Source: Mesorhizobium sp. M3A.F.Ca.ET.080.04.2.1 (GTDB taxonomy: Bacteria; Pseudomonadota; Alphaproteobacteria; Rhizobiales; Rhizobiaceae). Taken from it: a stretch of 64,000 nt of DNA. A program made the position numbers and the translations under genes. Shown here in pieces: positions 18,212 through 26,742 of this stretch. Below the pieces are notes generated by a model. It made no database searches, was not told where the DNA came from, and saw only the letters and a program-made list of their open reading frames with translations. The stretch is from assembly GCF_003952525.1 (NCBI RefSeq), contig NZ_CP034451.1, forward strand, positions 3,844,001-3,908,000, given 5' to 3'. Numbering within the stretch: position 1 is the first letter of the stretch; every line of letters begins with the position of its first letter.

Positions 18212-20014
18212 ATGAGACGTTTCCCCGTCCATGGGCGCGGCGCCACTTGTCGCGACGTTTTCGCCTTCACTGTTCGCCTCTGGAACAGGCAGCCGGCCCG
18301 GCTCGCGATCATCATGACCGCGATGCTCGCCTCCACGCTGGCTGACGTGTTGATGCCGCTCTATTCTGGCCGACTCATCGACGCTGTTTCTCGTGCTGCT
18401 AATGCGGCAGCACCAGCTTCGGATTCAGCTGTTGCAGCATTCTCTGTACCGATTGCATTGGCACTCGGTGGCATTGCCATGCGCCACGTCGCCTTCATTG
18501 GCCTGAGCGACCTGGTGTTGAAAATGATTTCCGACGTCGCGACCGAAGCGTTCCATCATGTGCAGCGCTTTTCGACAGACTGGCATGCAAACAGCTTCGC
18601 CGGCTCGACAGTGCGCAAGATAACGCGCGGCATGTGGGCGCTCGACCTCCTCAACAGCACGATACTCGTCACGCTGCTCCCGTCGTTTGTCATCTTGATC
18701 GGCTCGACGGTGCTGCTCGGCTGGCACTGGCCGGTCATGGGCGCGATCTTTGCTTGCGGCTCTCTCGTCTACCTTGCGTTTTCGATTTCGCTGTCGCTCG
18801 GCTATGTCGCGCCAGCGGCGAGCCTTGCCAACCGATGGGACACAAGGCTCAGCGGCGCGCTTGCGGACGCGGTCAGTTGCAACGCTGTGGTCAAGGGCTT
18901 CGGCGCAGAGGTTCGCGAAGACGAGCGGCTTGCAAATATCATGACGAAATGGCGGCACCGCGCGCGCCGGAGCTGGGTGCGCGGAACGATCATCGGCTCA
19001 ACCCAAGGCGTAACTTTGGTTGCGCTCAGGGTGGCGGTGGTCGGATATGCCCTGCTTCTGTGGTCGCATGGACAGGCAACGCCGGGCGAGATAGCATATG
19101 TTCTCACGTCCTTCATCGTCCTGCAGGGCTATCTGCGTGATGCCGGCATGCATGTCCGCAACGTGCAGCACTCGGTTAATGAGATGGAAGAACTAGTGGC
19201 CATCCACAATCAGCACGTGGATGTTGCCGATCGTCCAGAGGCCAAGCCGATCCGGATCACGAAGGCCCGTATCGATTTCGAGAACGTCCACTTCCGCTAC
19301 GCCAACCATCCCCTGCCGCTCTATAGCGAATGTTCGCTGTCGATTGAAGCTGGCGAAAGGGTTGGGTTGGTTGGACCCTCCGGTTCCGGCAAGACAACAT
19401 TCGTGAAGCTGATCCAGAGACTCTACGACCTGAGCGGCGGCCGGATCCTGATAGACGGTCAGGACGTCTCCGAGGTGACCCAAGAGTCCCTTCGTTCGCA
19501 GATCGCGATCGTGCAGCAGGAGCCGATCCTGTTTCACAGGTCGCTTGCCGAGAACATCGCCTATGGCCGGCCTGGCGCGAGCCAGGCCGAGATCGAGCAA
19601 GCGGCACGACTGGCAAGTGCCCACGAATTCATCGCGCCCCTGCCGAAGGGCTATGGGACATTGGTCGGCGAAAGGGGTTTGAAGCTCTCCGGCGGCGAGC
19701 GCCAGCGCGTGGCGATCGCGCGCGCCTTCCTCGCGAACGCGCCGATCCTTATTCTGGACGAGGCCACATCGAGCCTCGATTCGGAATCCGAGGTGCTCAT
19801 TCAACAAGCGGTGGATCGGTTGATGGTGGGCCGAACCACACTCGTCATCGCACACCGGCTGTCGACGGTCCGCTCGCTCGATCGGCTGCTCGTCTTCGAC
19901 CGTGGCCGCATCATGGAGGACGGCGATCATGCCGCCCTGATCAATCTCGATGGTGGCATTTACCGCCGCCTCTTCGAACGGCAGGCGTTGGAACTCGCGA
20001 AGGGCCTGGCCTGA
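18212..20014 (+). CDS. ABC exporter, fused membrane and ATPase domains
   Basis: This 600-residue half-transporter has an ABC transporter type 1 membrane domain (about residues 20-320, several hydrophobic segments such as LLNSTILVTLLPSFVILIGSTV) followed by an ATPase domain. Walker A is GPSGSGKTT near residue 395, the signature is LSGGERQR, Walker B is ILILDEATSSLD and the switch is IAHRLST. Such proteins dimerise in the inner membrane and export lipids, peptides or small molecules. The ATG at 18212 is preferred over TTG at 18203 because GGA lies just upstream. It stands alone, divergent from luxR. Cargo is unknown; a role in exporting a product of the neighbouring biosynthetic genes is inferred from position only. 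Confidence 0.87.
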   Translation: MRRFPVHGRGATCRDVFAFTVRLWNRQPARLAIIMTAMLASTLADVLMPLYSGRLIDAVSRAANAAAPASDSAVAAFSVPIALALGGIAMRHVAFIGLSDLVLKMISDVATEAFHHVQRFSTDWHANSFAGSTVRKITRGMWALDLLNSTILVTLLPSFVILIGSTVLLGWHWPVMGAIFACGSLVYLAFSISLSLGYVAPAASLANRWDTRLSGALADAVSCNAVVKGFGAEVREDERLANIMTKWRHRARRSWVRGTIIGSTQGVTLVALRVAVVGYALLLWSHGQATPGEIAYVLTSFIVLQGYLRDAGMHVRNVQHSVNEMEELVAIHNQHVDVADRPEAKPIRITKARIDFENVHFRYANHPLPLYSECSLSIEAGERVGLVGPSGSGKTTFVKLIQRLYDLSGGRILIDGQDVSEVTQESLRSQIAIVQQEPILFHRSLAENIAYGRPGASQAEIEQAARLASAHEFIAPLPKGYGTLVGERGLKLSGGERQRVAIARAFLANAPILILDEATSSLDSESEVLIQQAVDRLMVGRTTLVIAHRLSTVRSLDRLLVFDRGRIMEDGDHAALINLDGGIYRRLFERQALELAKGLA

Positions 20015-20611
20015 TCGCTAAACCGGCTTGCGCGATGCGCCGAGCCGTTGCCGGAGAGGGGTGTGGCAGTGACCAGCGGCGGGCGTTAGGCGGCAAAACC
20101 AGCACGGCAGGAACTGTCCGCCAAACGGGCGAGCGGGAATGCACCACGTCTAAGCTTCGGCGAATGCGCGCAGTTACACGCGGGCACCGAATTGTCGCGC
20201 CTAACGGCGCACGCACCAAAAGGGCGGGAATGTCGACGGCCCGGGAAGAGTGCGGCCCTCGCCGTTACCCACATTTCGCCAAAGGAAGCGAAGTCAACGC
20301 ACATTGAGAGGGCGGTGCTTCCCGGCCGGCTGGGATCCCTGTCGCTGGCCCAACCTACCGCACGCCGGCCACGTCAACGGTTCAAAGTCCCTTCGGTTCG
20401 CAAAGTCGTCCCCTTGGAGACCCGGAAGCGCAGGAGCTCCGACCGCAGTCTTCGCTCAACTCTGGCCATCTGCTCCGGGATTGGATTCCGTTCCCTTGCT
20501 AGCACAGTGGCAGCTGAGCACGAACTCGCCGGCCCCGTGTCTTTCGATTACGGCCAACGGGCTTAGGAAGAGATTGGATTCGCCGGCCCTCTGCGGAGCG
20601 AATGAACAGTT
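20015..20611. other. No gene recognised
   Basis: About 600 bp between the exporter and the nif block. Overlapping frames on both strands are Arg/Pro-rich and unrelated to known families. Confidence 0.4.
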
Positions 20612-20818
20612 CTACAGATCATCGACGTCCGCGAAAAAGAGCACGCAGCCGAAGTAGCCGGCCTGAAGCAGCAGCGAACAGGCCAGCGTCGTGACGACTG
20701 CCACACGGAGCGAATCCAAAGCGAAGTAAACCATCGACGCATTGCTGCACAGGACCAGCCCCACGAGCCGACAAAAAGATGAAGTGCAACGCCGTTCTCC
20801 TGGTTTTCGCCAGATCAT
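20612..20818 (-). CDS. Small membrane protein of the SyrA/ExoX exopolysaccharide-repressor family
   Basis: A 68-residue protein with two hydrophobic segments (LVGLVLCSNASMVYF and VVTTLACSLLLQAGYFGCVLF). The central N/A-x-x-VYF and LLQ.GYF pattern is typical of the rhizobial exopolysaccharide production repressor family. These small inner-membrane proteins alter succinoglycan output during symbiosis. The ATG at 20818 overlaps the fdxB stop as ATGA, indicating translational coupling to the nif-associated operon. The first 15 residues are atypical, so a later start is possible. Confidence 0.7.
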   Translation of the reverse strand: MIWRKPGERRCTSSFCRLVGLVLCSNASMVYFALDSLRVAVVTTLACSLLLQAGYFGCVLFFADVDDL

Positions 20819-21132
20819 GTTGCGAGCTCGTCGGCCGCAACATGCGTCTGGCAGTTCTTGGGGCAGACGCGGCCGCAGGCTCCGCAGCCGATGCAGCGGC
20901 CGGCATCATCGACAACCATGATCATGCGATTGAGCTTGCCGTCGAAATCGTCGTCCTCGTCATCGCAGGGGCCGAGGATTTCACCCGCATCATCAACGCC
21001 GTGAAGATGCATGACATCGCGCGAGCAGACCTTGAAACAACGGCAGCAGCCGATGCAGGTCTTGCTATCGATGGAGGTCAGGTACGACGGCATCCAAATG
21101 GAGCCGTCACGGGTGGTGAATGTGCGCATCAT
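20815..21132 (-). CDS. fdxB: Nif-specific 2[4Fe-4S] ferredoxin III
   Basis: A 105-residue ferredoxin with two cluster motifs: CIGCCRCFKVC and CIGCGACGRVCPKNC, separated by an acidic loop (DDEDDDFDG). This is the architecture of the nitrogen-fixation ferredoxin III found downstream of nifX in rhizobia, where it supplies electrons for nitrogenase or its cofactor assembly. The first ATG, at 21132, overlaps the DUF683 stop (ATGA), which decides the start. Its order, DUF269-DUF683-fdxB, is the classical one. A frameshifted second copy lies at 25418-25733, so this is the functional one. Confidence 0.93.
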   Translation of the reverse strand: MMRTFTTRDGSIWMPSYLTSIDSKTCIGCCRCFKVCSRDVMHLHGVDDAGEILGPCDDEDDDFDGKLNRMIMVVDDAGRCIGCGACGRVCPKNCQTHVAADELAT

Positions 21133-21332
21133 CCTAAATTCTTCATTGAAGCGAGTTCTCTCTTGGCAACATCCAACTCGGCATAAACGGCTTGGGTTTT
21201 CTCGGCGACTTCCTGTATGTCGGCCCACTTGCCCGGCAGACCCTCGACAAGGTCCTGCAATGCCATCTTGGCAATAGCTGCACGCAACTGGAGCTTTCGG
21301 ACTTTCTTCCTCATCTTATCTAGGTCTGACAT
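21129..21332 (-). CDS. DUF683 (CCE_0567-type) nif-associated small protein
   Basis: A 67-residue, mostly helical protein starting MSDLDKMRKKVRKLQLRA and continuing ALQDLVEGLPGKW. This is the DUF683 family, usually encoded between the nifX-associated DUF269 gene and fdxB in nitrogen fixers. Its precise function is unknown, though a cyanobacterial homologue binds metal. The ATG at 21332 follows AAGGA. It overlaps fdxB by 4 nt. The second copy is ended early by a stop codon. Confidence 0.9.
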   Translation of the reverse strand: MSDLDKMRKKVRKLQLRAAIAKMALQDLVEGLPGKWADIQEVAEKTQAVYAELDVAKRELASMKNLG

Positions 21333-21378
21333 AGATCCTTCCTGGAACAATGGTTTTGTTGATGCGCTCCATCTCGGG

Positions 21379-21816
21379 CTAGGCTTCAATGGCTGCAGTC
21401 GCATCGTCGACCAGTTTCGTACCGGCCTCAGCAAGTTTGCGGAAAGTCTCGAAGCCGAACCGGTGGACGTCTCGACAGAACGCCCAACCGCTGGAAGCCC
21501 GCAGGGGCTTCATTCCAATTATTGGCGACGTCGACACGCCGGAGCGCTCCTCGATCGCAAGCGCTACGGCGGTGTAAAACATGTCGAGCCTCCACAGCGC
21601 GTCAGGATCGGGATCGCCGCCAAAGGGTACCGCACGTTGCTGTTGCTTGGTGATGATGAACTCGGCCAGCAGCTCGGCATCCGAATGGCCTTCCCATAAG
21701 CCGAAGGAATCCTGAGTACGAATGAGCCGCAGGAGGCATTTGACGAACGGGGAAGCAAGGGCCTCGTCGTCATTGTTGACAGCAGGGCCAACCGGAGGAA
21801 TTTCGTTGTTCGTCAT
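21379..21816 (-). CDS. NifX-associated nitrogen fixation protein (DUF269)
   Basis: This 145-residue protein contains LASPFVKCLLRLIRTQDSFG.WEG, ELLAEFIITKQQQRAVP, PDPDALWRLDMFYTAVALAIEERSG and CRDVHRFGFETFRKLAEAGTKL. This is the DUF269 family, encoded beside nifX in the cofactor-biosynthesis operon. The ATG at 21816 gives a normal family N-terminus. It precedes DUF683 and fdxB. The usual upstream nifE, nifN and nifX genes are absent here. Confidence 0.92.
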   Translation of the reverse strand: MTNNEIPPVGPAVNNDDEALASPFVKCLLRLIRTQDSFGLWEGHSDAELLAEFIITKQQQRAVPFGGDPDPDALWRLDMFYTAVALAIEERSGVSTSPIIGMKPLRASSGWAFCRDVHRFGFETFRKLAEAGTKLVDDATAAIEA

Positions 21817-22139
21817 TTCAGTCTTCGTCTTCGAGGTACGATTTCCTTTTCCTGCGATGCCCACTCCGGGTCCGCTTGCGTGGCCGACGAATGGCTTGGG
21901 CGGGCCAACCCCAAGAGTGCCCCGTGGCCGACCTCGACATGTCCACGAGTGCGAGACCTGCGGCGCGAATTCGCGGCGCACATCGTCTGCGCCGCGATCC
22001 GACCGGTGGTCAACGCAATTGAAATCCAACCTTCCGCAAGCCGCCGCCTGCTGCATCGACATACTTGCTGCGAAGAGAGCTTCGATGGGCGGATTGGCCA
22101 GTGTTCAATTCCAATTGTCAGTCCCTTCGCGATTCTTGC
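21817..22139. other. Spacer between DUF269 and the thioredoxin-like gene
   Basis: A minus-strand frame is open into DUF269 from 22062, but its sequence does not match NifX or any family I know, and the equivalent region of copy B is diverged. It could be the rubbed-out end of a nif gene. Confidence 0.3.
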
Positions 22140-23315
22140 TCAGGAAGTGACTGCGTTTTGAGTTTCGGGTGCCTTCTTTTGCGGAGCCACACAAAGATCC
22201 GCGTGACAGGCAGGCTCACCCGTGTAGTTGGCCAGTGCTTCGAGCAATGGGGTAAGATAGTACTGTTTGGTGTGGTCCGGAATTGGCCCCAGCCGGTCCA
22301 CCGATTTCAGTGCCACCTCGATCAACTCGATTGCGCGATCTTTGTTGCCGCTCTCGTAATAATACTGAGCTACCGGGAGGTACCGGAGGTATTTAAACGG
22401 GCCATCGCCGTTCGGGGGATTGAGTGCCAGTATCTGTTCCGAGAGCTCGTTGCCCATCGCAAAGCGCTCCGCGCGCGGAAGATGGGAATTGTCCATCGTG
22501 GGATCGAAGAGTTGGTTGAGGGCCAAGGCCATCCACGACACCGCGTCGGACGTTTTGTCGATCGCGTCCTCGACCAATTCTCGCATGACCGGCATGCCGG
22601 TCTTGATGTCGCGCAGCTTGTGAAGCAGAAGATCCGCATGAATCTGCCGGAACTCACAAGAGTCTGGCATCAAGGCGAGGCCTTCTTCGATGGCCAAGAG
22701 CGCCGCCGTCCAATCCTCGGCCTGCATCGCCGGCTCAAGTTTGGCGTATATCGGCCCGGTAAGCGACATTTCGCGCGCTGCAAGTTGGTTATGCGCGATG
22801 CGCTTTGCATCGGCGGCTTTCGCTTCATAGCTGCTGCGCCAGCTGCCGTTAAGGACTTTCGGCAAAACGTCATCGAGTTCCGCCGGGTGGCCGATAAAAG
22901 CGATGTGGCCGTCGCGGTCGACCACGAACGAGGTGGGAATCCCAATCGAAGAGCTGGGATCCAGCCAGAGCTTGTTCATTTCGCCAATGTAATCGAACCC
23001 GATACGATAATTCAGATTCGGGAACTTCTCGGTCAGCCAGGCATCCACGTTGGTCCGCGCCTCGTCTGCGGTAGGACCCTGTTCGCAGGCGGCAACTCCG
23101 ACCGCCTCAAATCCGCTGCCTTCATATTTCTCCTGCAGTTCGATCAAATCGGGCATGGCGTCGACACATGGTCCGCACCAAGTCGCCCAAAACTCAACGA
23201 GGTAGACCTTGCCGGGCCGAAAGTTCGTGAGGGGCTCGCCACGCAGCCAGTTCTCCACTTTGATCGCAGGAGCCGGGGACCCCATACGCAGTTCCATCTT
23301 GGTGTCCAAAGTCAT
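22140..23315 (-). CDS. TlpA-like thioredoxin-fold protein with C-terminal helical repeats (copy A)
   Basis: The 391-residue protein begins with a TlpA/ResA-type redoxin domain. WATWCGPC places the redox cysteines at 47 and 50, IGIPTSFVVDRDGHIAF has the cis-Pro, and LPKVLNG follows. About 200 residues of helical, TPR-like sequence come after it (DWTAALLAIEEGLALMPDS, ESGNKDRAIELIEVALKS). There is no signal peptide, so it is probably cytosolic. The frame is open to 23435, but that start lies at the promoter itself. The ATG at 23315 has GAAAGGTG upstream. A consensus sigma-54 promoter and NifA site precede it, so it is expected to be made in bacteroids. Possible roles are redox protection or metallocluster assembly. 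Confidence 0.85.
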   Translation of the reverse strand: MTLDTKMELRMGSPAPAIKVENWLRGEPLTNFRPGKVYLVEFWATWCGPCVDAMPDLIELQEKYEGSGFEAVGVAACEQGPTADEARTNVDAWLTEKFPNLNYRIGFDYIGEMNKLWLDPSSSIGIPTSFVVDRDGHIAFIGHPAELDDVLPKVLNGSWRSSYEAKAADAKRIAHNQLAAREMSLTGPIYAKLEPAMQAEDWTAALLAIEEGLALMPDSCEFRQIHADLLLHKLRDIKTGMPVMRELVEDAIDKTSDAVSWMALALNQLFDPTMDNSHLPRAERFAMGNELSEQILALNPPNGDGPFKYLRYLPVAQYYYESGNKDRAIELIEVALKSVDRLGPIPDHTKQYYLTPLLEALANYTGEPACHADLCVAPQKKAPETQNAVTS

Positions 23316-23437
23316 TCCACACCTTTCGTCTCTTTTGTCGCGGAATATTTTCCAGTCAAAATCGGACACGGTCTCGAGGGCATCGCTCCCTCTGGCTTGC
23401 TTCAGCGAAGCTCTCACCGTGTTGCCGCACATCAAGC

Positions 23438-23454
23438 TGCAACGGAGGTGCCAA
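23438..23454 (-). promoter_or_regulatory. Sigma-54 promoter of thioredoxin-like gene A
   Basis: The minus strand reads TTGGCACCTCCGTTGCA, a match to TGGCAC-N5-TTGC. The -12 element lies about 120 bp before the ATG at 23315. Confidence 0.9.
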
Positions 23455-23520
23455 TTCCCTCAGCTCCGGTAAGCGGCGGGAAATGCTTTGAAATTCTCCA
23501 CGAGGCCAAATGCGGCCGAT

Positions 23521-23536
23521 TGTCGTGAACCCGACA
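23521..23536. promoter_or_regulatory. NifA upstream activator site
   Basis: TGT-CGTGAACCCG-ACA is a perfect TGT-N10-ACA site about 70 bp upstream of the -24 element at 23438-23454. Confidence 0.88.
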
Positions 23537-23896
23537 TGTCTTCTGCCGCTGTCGGGTTTCGCCCTATCACTCTTGAGAGCTTGGACGGCTCGCCTGTGAT
23601 TAGACTGGCCTCGGTCCTCGAGCAGTGGCAGTTTGGCGCCAGTTCGAAAGCGCGAACTCGCCGGCTTGGTCCTCGTGCCGCCACCGCCGCGTGTGGATTC
23701 TTGCCCCGGAGTCAAAATTCGCCTCGCGGTTGCCAACGGCGGCATGCGCTCAATGCGCGTGGCGTTGAGCCCCGACAGCACGTAATGGTACCAATTAGTG
23801 GATGCCCGTCGCTGCCTCCACTTCTCCAGCCAAGCGCTCGAACGACGCTACCTACCCACGTTCGAGCGCGACCGCGGAATCGCAGACTGCCGAACG
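23537..23896. other. No gene recognised
   Basis: About 360 bp between the NifA site and the end of acdS. Parts resemble 28150-28430 downstream of copy B, suggesting that the duplicated unit was once longer. Confidence 0.4.
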
Positions 23897-24910
23897 TCAG
23901 CCGTTGCGAAAGGTGTAGCCGTACCCGTTGATCGCCGGCGCGCCGCCTAGATGTGCGTAGAGGACCCTCGATCCCTGTGGAAAGAAGCCCCTCTGGACGA
24001 GGTCGATCATCCCTTGCATCGATTTGCCCTCGTAAACGGGGTCCGTAATCATGCCCTCGAGCCGCGCGCACAAACGGATTGCCTCTTTGGTTTCCTCCGA
24101 TGGAACGCCATAACCCGGGTACGCGTAGTCCATGAACAACACCACGTCTGCCTCGACAATTTCCGCTCCGAGGTGGACGAGCTTCGCTGTATTTTGGGCG
24201 ATGCCAAGCACCTGCGCCTTGGTCTTGGCGGGCATGGCGGAGGCATCGATACCGATCACGTTGCGCTGTCGACCATCCTTGGCGAACCCGACGAGCATGC
24301 CGCCGTGGGTTGAACCAGTCACCGTACAGACGACGATATAGTCGAAGGCAAACCCAAGCTGCTCTTCCTGGGCACGCACCTCCTCAGCGAACCCCACATA
24401 GCCCAGGCCGCCGTATTTGTGGACAGAGGCGCCGGCAGGTATCGCATATGGCCTGCCGCCCCTTGCCTTGACTTCATAAAGTGCCTTTTCCCAGCTGCGG
24501 CGGATGCCGATGTCAAAGCCCTCGTCAACCAGGCGCACCTCTGCCCCCATGATGCGGCTCAAGAGAATATTGCCGACCCGGTCGTAGACAGCATCATCAT
24601 GTGGGACCCAGCTCTCCTGGACCAGGAGGCATTTCATGCCGATCTTGGCGGCGACCGCAGCGACCATGCGCGTATGGTTGGACTGCACGCCACCGATTGT
24701 GACGAGCGTATCGGCATCTGACGCGATCGCGTCAGGCACAATGTATTCGAGCTTGCGCAGCTTGTTTCCGCCGAACGCGAGACCGGAGTTGCAGTCCTCG
24801 CGTTTGACGTAGATTTCCACCTTGTCGCCCAGATGCTTGCCGAGGCGGTCGAGCCTCTCGATCGGCGTGGGTCCAAAGGTGAGCGGATAACGTTCGAATT
24901 TTTCCAGCAT
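23897..24910 (-). CDS. acdS: 1-aminocyclopropane-1-carboxylate (ACC) deaminase
   Basis: This 337-residue PLP enzyme has exactly the usual AcdS length and follows it throughout. It cleaves ACC, the ethylene precursor, to 2-oxobutyrate and ammonia, lowering plant ethylene around nodules. Visible features are [21 protein letters not shown] (PLP lysine at residue 50), [27 protein letters not shown] and YAHLGGAPA. The Glu in DPVYEGKSM and the Leu in AHLGG are the residues that separate ACC deaminases from D-cysteine desulfhydrases. The ATG at 24910 follows GGAG. The gene sits between the two nif-block copies and has a NifA/sigma-54-like control region, as known for mesorhizobial acdS. Confidence 0.93.
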   Translation of the reverse strand: MLEKFERYPLTFGPTPIERLDRLGKHLGDKVEIYVKREDCNSGLAFGGNKLRKLEYIVPDAIASDADTLVTIGGVQSNHTRMVAAVAAKIGMKCLLVQESWVPHDDAVYDRVGNILLSRIMGAEVRLVDEGFDIGIRRSWEKALYEVKARGGRPYAIPAGASVHKYGGLGYVGFAEEVRAQEEQLGFAFDYIVVCTVTGSTHGGMLVGFAKDGRQRNVIGIDASAMPAKTKAQVLGIAQNTAKLVHLGAEIVEADVVLFMDYAYPGYGVPSEETKEAIRLCARLEGMITDPVYEGKSMQGMIDLVQRGFFPQGSRVLYAHLGGAPAINGYGYTFRNG

Positions 24911-24944
24911 GCTATCTCCAGCAAAAAAGTACCTGAACCTGCTA

Positions 24945-25052
24945 CGCACCGGTCAGCCCAGGGGTATGGTCGCGTGTTAGCCGAACACAGATTCCCTATA
25001 CGATCAGCTCAGTCATCAGAGGGTGACCAAAATTGGTGTGGGTCTGAGCACT
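24945..25052 (-). promoter_or_regulatory. Candidate NifA/sigma-54 control region of acdS
   Basis: On the minus strand, 24945-24961 reads CTGGGCTGACCGGTGCG, with the GG-N10-GC spacing but an imperfect core. About 80 bp upstream, 25037-25052 is TGT-GGGTCTGAGC-ACT, one mismatch from the NifA site. Position fits a 24-nt leader before acdS. The match is weaker than at the other nif promoters. Confidence 0.5.
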
Positions 25053-25146
25053 GATCCTGTCATCCGCGCATCAAAGCAGCAGCACATGCTGGGCATTCGA
25101 CCAAGCCGGGACACAGCTGAAAATTGCATTCCGCAGTTGATCAGAG

Positions 25147-25421
25147 TCAGACGACTGGTACCCGAGCTTTCCTGTAACCATCGGCATGCTGGCCCCTGTG
25201 GCGAGTTCCACGAGCGCGGCTAGAGGACTGCCAGATCAGAAAGAGCACGCGGCCGAAGTAGCCGGCCTGAAGCAGCAGCGAACAGGCCAGCGTCGTGACG
25301 ACTGCCACACGGAGCGAATCCAAAGCGAAGTAAACCATCGACGCATTGCTGCACAGGACCAGCCCCACGAGCCGACAAAAAGATGAAGTGCACGCCGCTC
25401 CCCTGGTTTTCGCCAGATCAT
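25147..25421 (-). pseudogene. SyrA/ExoX-family gene, copy B, frameshifted near its start
   Basis: The hydrophobic core LVGLVLCSNASMVYF... is intact and the C-terminus is longer than copy A (LFLIWQSSSRAR). One base is missing between the ATGA start at 25421 and the core, so the coupled start no longer leads into it. An upstream ATG at 25446 is in frame with the core and could rescue it. Confidence 0.65.
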
Positions 25422-25733
25422 GTTGCGAGCTCGTCGGCCGCAACATGCGTCTGGCAGTTCTTGGGGCAGACGCGGCCGCAGGCTCCGCAGCCTATGCAGC
25501 GGCCGGCATCATCGACAACCATGATCATGCGATTGAGCTTGCCGTCGAAATCGTCGTCCTCGTCATCGCAGGGGCGAGGATTTCACCCGAATCATCAACG
25601 CCGTGAAGATGCATGACATCGCGCGAGCAGACCTTGAAACAACGGCAGCAGCCGATGCAGATTTGCTATCGATGGAGGTCAGGTACGGCGGCATCCAAAT
25701 GGAGCCGTCACGGGTGGTGAATGTGCGCATCAT
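25418..25733 (-). pseudogene. fdxB copy B, frameshifted
   Basis: Relative to fdxB at 20815-21132, one base is missing just after SIDSK (near 25660). CIGCCRCFKVC is therefore lost and the frame ends soon after. A second base is missing near 25573. Both iron-sulphur motifs are lost from the translated product. Confidence 0.9.
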
Positions 25734-25933
25734 CCTAAATTCTTCATTGAAGCGAGTTCTCTCTTGGCAACATCCAACTCGGCATAAACGGCTTGGGTTT
25801 TCTCGGCGACTTCCTGTATGTCGGCCCACTTGCCCGGCAGACCCTCGACGAGGTCCTGCAATGCCATCTTGGCAATAGCTGCACGCAACTGGAGCTTTCA
25901 GACTTTTTTCCTCATCCTATCTAGGTCTGACAT
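25730..25933 (-). pseudogene. DUF683 gene copy B, nonsense mutation
   Basis: The ATG at 25933 is followed by codons for MSDLDRMRKKV and then TGA (25898-25900), where copy A has an Arg codon. The rest of the frame is open as in copy A. Confidence 0.9.
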
Positions 25934-25978
25934 AGATCCTTCCTGGAACAATGGTTTCTTGATGCGCTCCATCTCGGG

Positions 25979-26422
25979 CTAGGCTTCAATGGCTGCAGTC
26001 GCATCGTCGACCAGTTTCGTACCGGCCTCAGCAAGTTTGCGGAAAGTCTCGAAGCCGAACCGGTGGACGTCTCGACAGAACGCCCAACCGCCGGAAGCCC
26101 CCACGGGTTTCATTTCTATTGTCGGCGACGTCGACACGCCGGAGCGCTCCTCGATCGCAAGCGCTACGGCGGTGTAAAACATGTCGAGCCTCCACAGCGC
26201 GTCAGGATCGGGATCGCCGCCAAAGGGTACCGCACGTTGCTGTTGCTTGGTGATGATGAACTCGGCCAGCAGCTCGGCATCCGAATGGCCTTCCCATAAG
26301 CCGAAGGAATCCTGAGTACGAATGAGCCGCAGGAGGCATTTGACGAACGGGGAAGCAAGGGCCTCGTCGTCCTTGTGGACAGCAGGGCCAACCGGTTCAT
26401 GAGGAATCTCGCTTTTCCCCAA
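25979..26422 (-). CDS. DUF269 NifX-associated protein, copy B (TTG start)
   Basis: The last 133 residues are almost identical to copy A (21379-21816), with about five substitutions in the C-terminal region, so the protein could still fold. The start region has changed. Where copy A has ATG, this copy reads TTG at 26422, with AGAGGAG about 9 nt upstream and a short new N-terminus (GKSEIPHEPVG). Translation may be weaker. Its partners DUF683 and fdxB in this copy are broken. Confidence 0.75.
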   Translation of the reverse strand: MGKSEIPHEPVGPAVHKDDEALASPFVKCLLRLIRTQDSFGLWEGHSDAELLAEFIITKQQQRAVPFGGDPDPDALWRLDMFYTAVALAIEERSGVSTSPTIEMKPVGASGGWAFCRDVHRFGFETFRKLAEAGTKLVDDATAAIEA

Positions 26423-26742
26423 TTTCAGTACTCCTCTTGAAGGACGATCTCTTTTTCTGCGATGTGTGGTTCGGGCGCTTGCGTGGGCGGGGAATGGCTT
26501 GGGCGAGCCGATCCCACGCAACAGTGTCCCGTGGCCGACCTCGAGCACGTCCACCAATGCGAGACCTTTCACCGCGGCGCGAACGCCTGCGCCGCGGTTC
26601 GACCCGAGGTAAACGCAATGGAAATTCCACCTGCCGCAAGCCGCGCACTTTTGCGGCATCGACGTTATTGCTGCGAAGTGCGCCTGGGCGGGCGGATTTG
26701 CCGGTGTTCAATTCCAATTGTCATGCCCTTCGCGATCCTTGC

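Larger units (their letters stand above)
20636..23437. repeat. Nif-associated block, copy A (direct repeat of 25240-28028)
   Basis: A stretch of 2.8 kb holding, on the minus strand, a thioredoxin-like gene, DUF269, DUF683, fdxB and syrA-like genes. It is repeated in the same orientation about 4.6 kb further on. Copy A keeps all frames open. Confidence 0.92.

Noticed and set aside
17936..18232. 98-codon minus-strand ORF ending in a Cys-rich tail (DCYGC...GRC), considered as a peptide precursor near radical SAM and exporter genes
   Set aside because: No ribosome site and no leader-core pattern. It overlaps the sigma-54-like element of the exporter on the other strand. Not enough to call it a gene.
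21821..22062. C-terminal end of nifX upstream of DUF269
   Set aside because: Gene order predicts it, but none of the three minus-strand frames resembles NifX, so no call is made.
22065..23528. 487-codon plus-strand ORF, and 288- and 228-codon ORFs in copy B
   Set aside because: Antisense to the thioredoxin-like genes. The sense strand has clear motifs, a promoter and ribosome sites.
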